NCBI RefSeq assembly: GCF_031951985.1
Contig: NZ_JAVLVU010000001.1
Location: forward strand, 3,286,001 to 3,350,000
DNA length: 64,000 bases
Direction of reading: 5' to 3'
Origin: Mucilaginibacter terrae
GTDB taxonomy: Bacteria > Bacteroidota > Bacteroidia > Sphingobacteriales > Sphingobacteriaceae
In this document: positions 60,684-64,000 of the stretch, piece by piece
Layout: each line of letters starts with the position of its first letter
Numbering within the stretch: position 1 is the stretch's first letter
Notes under the pieces: generated by a model
Seen by the model: only the letters and a program-made list of their open reading frames with translations
Databases searched by the model: none
Told to the model about the DNA's origin: nothing
Translations under genes and position numbers: made by a program

Positions 60684-62228
60684 TTATTTGTAATCCCCTC
60701 TAATATTATTGTGGCTGGGCATAGGCAGCTCGTCTGCGAACAGGCTTTCTTCATAGCTGTCCATGTTGTTCTCCAGGATAGTTTGTATGGTTTTATAGTT
60801 GTAAATGCCATAGCTTAAAGCACGCTGGCAGGCGACGATCAGGCGCTCGTTACCCGCTTTCTTGGCAAAGCCCAATACCCCCAGGCAGGACTTGTAGGCC
60901 TGTTCCGGGTGCTGCTTGCGGTCCAGTATCTTCAGGATATACAGCCTGACATCCTCATGGATCGAGGCCGCCCAGTCCAGGAACATATCAGGTGACCAGT
61001 CCGCCTTAAAGCGGTGTGTGGTGGCCAAGTGCTCTTTATCTGTCGTATAGCCGTAAGGATTCTTATTGCGTTTGTGCAGCGCGATCCGCTCATAGTTAGA
61101 AAAGATCTCTACGGTTGTGCGTGAGTATAAAAGCTTTACCCGTTTACCGATGTAGCGGTAAGGAACGCTGTAGTAGTGTTTATCAGGGCCCAGGTTAACA
61201 TGCCCGTTCTTGATCACTTTGGCATAGAAGTGCTGTTTGAACTGGTAGCGCATGACCGGAAGCGGGGTGAGTGTATGCCTTTCTACTTCCTCGAACTGAA
61301 GCCTGCGGCTATAGTTACGTCCTTTGAGGAACTGGGTGTTATGCACCTCCAGGGCTTCCCATATCGCTGCATTGAGGTCTGCAAGAGAATGATAGGTTTG
61401 TTTGTTTAAAGGTGCATAGACCTTGCTATAAAGGATCTTAACAGCACCTTCCACCAGCGCTTTATCACGCGGGCGGTACGCCCGCGCAGGTAAGATGGTG
61501 GTACCGTAATGTTCGGCAAAGTCCTCAAAAGTCTCATTCAGGGTAGGCTCATAGCGGCTGCTTTTGGTTACGGCAGCTTTGAGGTTATCCGGCACAATGG
61601 CGGCGGGTACGCCGCCGATAAAGTGCAGGGTATTCTCGCAGGCGGCAATAAAGTCTTCCTTTTGCTGGCTCATAACAGCCTCTGCATAAGTAAGCTGGCT
61701 GGCACCTAGTATGGCTACAAAGACTTCTACTGATATGATCTCACCGGTATCCTTATCGGTAAGGTTCATCTTTTCACCAGCAAAATCCACATACAGCTTA
61801 TCTCCGGCTTTGTGATCCATGTGCATGGTTGGATTGACCCTGGCCTTCCATTGGTTGTAGTAAAAGCAGAACTGGCTGTACCTGTAGCCATCAGGAAACT
61901 CTTTGATATAGGCCTCCCACAGCATATAGCGGGTCATGCCGGTACGCTTCAGTTCTTTATCTACGTGGGGGAAGCACCGTAGCATGGACTGCATACGGCT
62001 GCTGGGTGGCTGCTCTCTGGTCTTGCCAAAAAAGTCTTCCAGCTCTTTGTCGTTCAGGGAATTGACTTCTTCAAACGTGCAGCCGCTGGCCTTAAAGGCG
62101 GATACGTACTTCTTTACGGTGTTTCGGGATGCGTCAACCTGGGCAGCTATGCTCATTAGAGGACGCTGCTGGCTGTACAACTTTAAGATCTTTCTTATCT
62201 TACTCATGCTGATTGTTAAGTTGGCCAT
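60684..62228 (-). CDS. istA: IS21 transposase IstA
   Basis: 514 residues: N-terminal HTH (KILKLYSQQRPLMSIAAQVD, then SRNTVKKY), DDE integrase core with Asp in LYVDFAGEKM, Asp in AIVPDNLKAAV and Glu in DKALVEGAVKILY, and a C-terminal beta-barrel (GKRVKLLYSRTTVEIF). Full length for the family, so the element may still be active. Confidence 0.95.
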   Translation of the reverse strand: MANLTISMSKIRKILKLYSQQRPLMSIAAQVDASRNTVKKYVSAFKASGCTFEEVNSLNDKELEDFFGKTREQPPSSRMQSMLRCFPHVDKELKRTGMTRYMLWEAYIKEFPDGYRYSQFCFYYNQWKARVNPTMHMDHKAGDKLYVDFAGEKMNLTDKDTGEIISVEVFVAILGASQLTYAEAVMSQQKEDFIAACENTLHFIGGVPAAIVPDNLKAAVTKSSRYEPTLNETFEDFAEHYGTTILPARAYRPRDKALVEGAVKILYSKVYAPLNKQTYHSLADLNAAIWEALEVHNTQFLKGRNYSRRLQFEEVERHTLTPLPVMRYQFKQHFYAKVIKNGHVNLGPDKHYYSVPYRYIGKRVKLLYSRTTVEIFSNYERIALHKRNKNPYGYTTDKEHLATTHRFKADWSPDMFLDWAASIHEDVRLYILKILDRKQHPEQAYKSCLGVLGFAKKAGNERLIVACQRALSYGIYNYKTIQTILENNMDSYEESLFADELPMPSHNNIRGDYK

Positions 62229-62297
62229 GCTTAGGAGGTGTGTATGTCTGCCTCCTTAAGATGGTTCGCTCTTCAGCACCAGCTACACTATTACAGT

Positions 62298-62386
62298 GGT
62301 CACTTTCGCCCGGAATACCCTGGTCAGTTTGCCGCGGAATGGGTGTTCAGTTTGCCCCGGAATGGGATGGTCACTTTCATCAGAAT
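62298..62386. repeat. reiterated terminal repeats of the IS21 element
   Basis: Four imperfect copies with a period of about 23-24 nt: GGTCACTTTCGCCCGGAAT (62298), GGTCAGTTTGCCGCGGAAT (62322), GTTCAGTTTGCCCCGGAAT (62345) and GGTCACTTTCATCAGAAT (62369). Multiple transposase-binding repeats are known for IS21-type ends. Confidence 0.75.
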
Positions 62387-62470
62387 CTCCAGATAGTTAC
62401 AAAGGATTTTAGTGTACCTGCCATATTCTACCAGTGTACCGAATAGCACACCAAATTGAATATATTTCTA

Positions 62471-62508
62471 AAACAAAAAAGCCTCTCAGATTTCTCTAAA
62501 AGGCTTTT
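62471..62508 (-). terminator. terminator of tRNA-fMet
   Basis: AAAAGCCT (62477-62484) pairs with AGGCTTTT (62501-62508). On the minus strand the stem is followed by TTGTTTT. It is 12 nt from the tRNA 3' end. Confidence 0.75.
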
Positions 62509-62520
62509 GTCCAACTTGGG

Positions 62521-62593
<73 letters not shown>

Positions 62594-62618
62594 CTATGTT
62601 TGTTTTTTTATTGGACTG

Positions 62619-62649
62619 CAAAGATATAATTCGTTTCTTTGTACTCCAA
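62619..62649 (-). promoter_or_regulatory. promoter of tRNA-fMet
   Basis: On the minus strand TATCTTTG (62619-62626) is a perfect -7 box, and TTG (62647-62649) is 20 nt upstream. It overlaps the leader of the divergent era gene. Confidence 0.6.
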
Positions 62650-62674
62650 ATTTATTTTAAATAATTTTTTACAT

Positions 62675-63550
62675 ATGAGTCATCGGGCAGGTTTTGTGAG
62701 CATTATTGGTAAACCCAACGCAGGGAAATCAACCCTGATGAATGCGTTTGTGGGCGAAAAGATGTCAATCATTACTCCTAAGGCTCAAACTACAAGGCAT
62801 CGTATACTGGGTATGGTGAATACCGACGATTATCAGATCGTGTTTTCGGATACCCCCGGTGTAATTAAACCGCATTATGCCCTGCAAGAAAGCATGATGC
62901 ACCAGGTATCGGGCTCCATAGTGGATGCCGACCTGATTTTGCTGGTTACCGACATTAACGAAACGCACGACGAAAACGAAGTACTCGAAAAGCTGCAAGG
63001 TTCGCTGGCTCCGTTGGCTGTTTTAATTAATAAGATCGACAAAAGCGACGAGGAAACGGTAAAGGCTAAAGTAGAATACTGGCAACAAAAGCTAAATCCT
63101 AAGGCTATATTTGCAGTATCGGCCCTAATGGATCATAACGTACGCGGGGTAATGGACTTTGTGATAGAAAACTTGCCAGAGCACCCGCCTTATTATGAAA
63201 AGGACTTTTTAACTGATCGTAACGACCGCTTTTTTGCCTCAGAGATGATACGCGAGCAGGTATTTAAGCAGTATAAAAAAGAGATACCTTACAGTACCGA
63301 GGTTATTATTACCGAGTTTTTAGAGGAGGATATATACCGCATCAGCGCCGAAATTATTGTAGAGCGCGACTCGCAAAAGAATATCATTATCGGCAAAAAC
63401 GGTGAAATGCTTAAAATTGTTGGCACTTATGCCCGCCGCAGCATGGAAGAGTTCTTCCAACGTAAGGTATTCCTCCAAATGTTTGTTAAGGTAATAGGCG
63501 ACTGGCGCAGCAAGAAAAACTACCTGAAGAAATTTGGGTACGAAGACTAA
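62675..63550 (+). CDS. era: GTPase Era
   Basis: 291 residues: Ras-like G domain with G1 GKPNAGKS, G3 DTPG, G4 NKID and a C-terminal KH domain (about 205-290) with the IIGKNGEMLK loop. Era binds 16S rRNA and assists 30S ribosome assembly. The ATG at 62675 is chosen because it starts the normal MSHRAGFVSIIG. An earlier in-frame TTG at 62639 would lie within the tRNA promoter. It is a conserved core gene, showing that the accessory region has ended. Confidence 0.96.
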   Translation: MSHRAGFVSIIGKPNAGKSTLMNAFVGEKMSIITPKAQTTRHRILGMVNTDDYQIVFSDTPGVIKPHYALQESMMHQVSGSIVDADLILLVTDINETHDENEVLEKLQGSLAPLAVLINKIDKSDEETVKAKVEYWQQKLNPKAIFAVSALMDHNVRGVMDFVIENLPEHPPYYEKDFLTDRNDRFFASEMIREQVFKQYKKEIPYSTEVIITEFLEEDIYRISAEIIVERDSQKNIIIGKNGEMLKIVGTYARRSMEEFFQRKVFLQMFVKVIGDWRSKKNYLKKFGYED

Positions 63551-63570
63551 GGAATAGAGTAAAGAATATA

Positions 63571-63642
63571 GAATCAAGAATACAGACATAAGGCTATCGG
63601 GAGAATGAACAGATTTTTATCTGTATTCTATACTCTTGATTC
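63571..63642. repeat. imperfect inverted repeat between era and der
   Basis: GAATCAAGAATACAGA (63571-63586) and its complement split by seven extra bases at 63620-63642 can fold on each other. It lies in the 109-nt gap between era and der. It may be a dispersed palindromic element. Confidence 0.5.
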
Positions 63643-63659
63643 CTGAATCTAATATAAAT

Positions 63660-64000
63660 ATGAGTAACATAGTAGCTATTGTGGGCCGCCCTAACGTAGG
63701 CAAATCCACTTTATATAACAGGCTTACCGAAAGCCGCAAGGCCATAGTTGACGATTTTAGCGGCGTTACGCGCGATCGCCATTACGGCATTGCCGAGTGG
63801 GTTGGTCGCAGCTTTAACGTAATTGATACCGGGGGCTACGTAGCCAATTCTGACGATGTTTTTGAAGTAGCCATACGCGAGCAGGTAGTTATTGCCATTG
63901 AAGAGGCAACCTGCATTTTATTTGTGGTTGATGTAACCACCGGCATAACCGACCTTGACGATGAAATTGCCGATATACTCCGCAAAGGCAAAAAGCCGGT
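63660..64000 (+). CDS. der: GTPase Der (EngA), 5' part
   Basis: The first 113 codons of a double-GTPase that acts in 50S ribosome assembly, running off the right edge. It begins [20 protein letters not shown] with the G1 loop, and continues with [10 protein letters not shown] (G2) and DTGGY (G3). Following era is a common arrangement. Confidence 0.95.
   Translation, partial: MSNIVAIVGRPNVGKSTLYNRLTESRKAIVDDFSGVTRDRHYGIAEWVGRSFNVIDTGGYVANSDDVFEVAIREQVVIAIEEATCILFVVDVTTGITDLDDEIADILRKGKKP

Larger units (their letters stand above)
59846..62386 (-). mobile_element. IS21-family insertion sequence
   Basis: istA and istB lie in tandem on the minus strand, with a repeat-rich end at 62298-62386 typical of the family's promoter-proximal terminus. 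The distal end lies between the stop of the hypothetical gene (59845) and 59906. I could not define exact inverted termini or a target duplication by eye. Confidence 0.8.

Noticed and set aside
62387..62520. Possible duplicate of the tRNA-Asp 3' end marking the right end of the element
   Set aside because: No stretch resembling the tRNA-Asp 3' sequence is present; CCATTCC-like strings there belong to the IS21 repeats.

Overview
The window looks like a chromosome segment of a member of the Bacteroidota, most likely family Sphingobacteriaceae and close to Mucilaginibacter or Pedobacter. The supporting signs are Bacteroidota-type promoters (a TAnnTTTG -7 element with TTG about 19-20 nt upstream), GldD, a polysaccharide-degradation operon, TonB-dependent uptake and the Bacteroidota type of arm-binding integrase. 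The genus is inferred from overall gene flavour, not proven.

Bases 1-24540 are ordinary chromosome. A trp cluster (trpE-trpG-trpC) is preceded by a classic attenuator: a 19-residue leader peptide with tandem Trp codons, followed by a terminator hairpin. trpC carries a single-base frameshift, and GC-rich palindromic repeats sit around and inside trpG. Next comes a six-gene leftward operon for secreted glycosidases (GH28+FnIII, GH27, GH28, GH2, GH97, CBM9-like/PKD), which fits a pectin or rhamnogalacturonan locus. Its promoter carries an AGGAT-N5-AGGAT element that recurs, at identical spacing to the -7 box, at a second leftward promoter at the left edge of the window. Divergent from it are oxyR, a Fur-box-preceded TonB siderophore receptor and a PepSY membrane protein. 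A nucleotidyltransferase pair, a PafA-type phosphatase, gldD, aroE, a ComA-like synthase and a frameshifted azoreductase follow.

Bases 24465-62593, between tRNA-Asp and initiator tRNA-Met, are a mosaic accessory region. A tyrosine recombinase lies next to tRNA-Asp. It is followed by an orphan RHS tip with a putative 4-TM immunity protein, then a leftward RHS/YD-repeat toxin operon (1180 aa, 128 aa and 1791 aa proteins plus a 111 aa candidate immunity protein). The 1791 aa protein ends in a domain resembling the colicin E3 ribonuclease. Directly divergent from this operon is a nearly complete type II secretion-like system in two converging operons (G, A24 peptidase, E, D, L, M rightward; lipoprotein, C, MORN protein, K-like, I-like, J-like, F leftward). 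The RHS proteins have Sec signals, so the best hypothesis for a new system in this window is that this T2SS exports the linked RHS toxins.

From about 52.2 to 62.4 kb there is a radC remnant and a mobilizable module (HTH protein, oriT-like hairpins, MobC, MobA relaxase with a nested out-of-frame ORF). It also holds a PD-(D/E)XK nuclease with an XRE regulator, a second tyrosine recombinase with a partner gene, and an IS21-family insertion. After tRNA-fMet the core genome resumes with era and the start of der.
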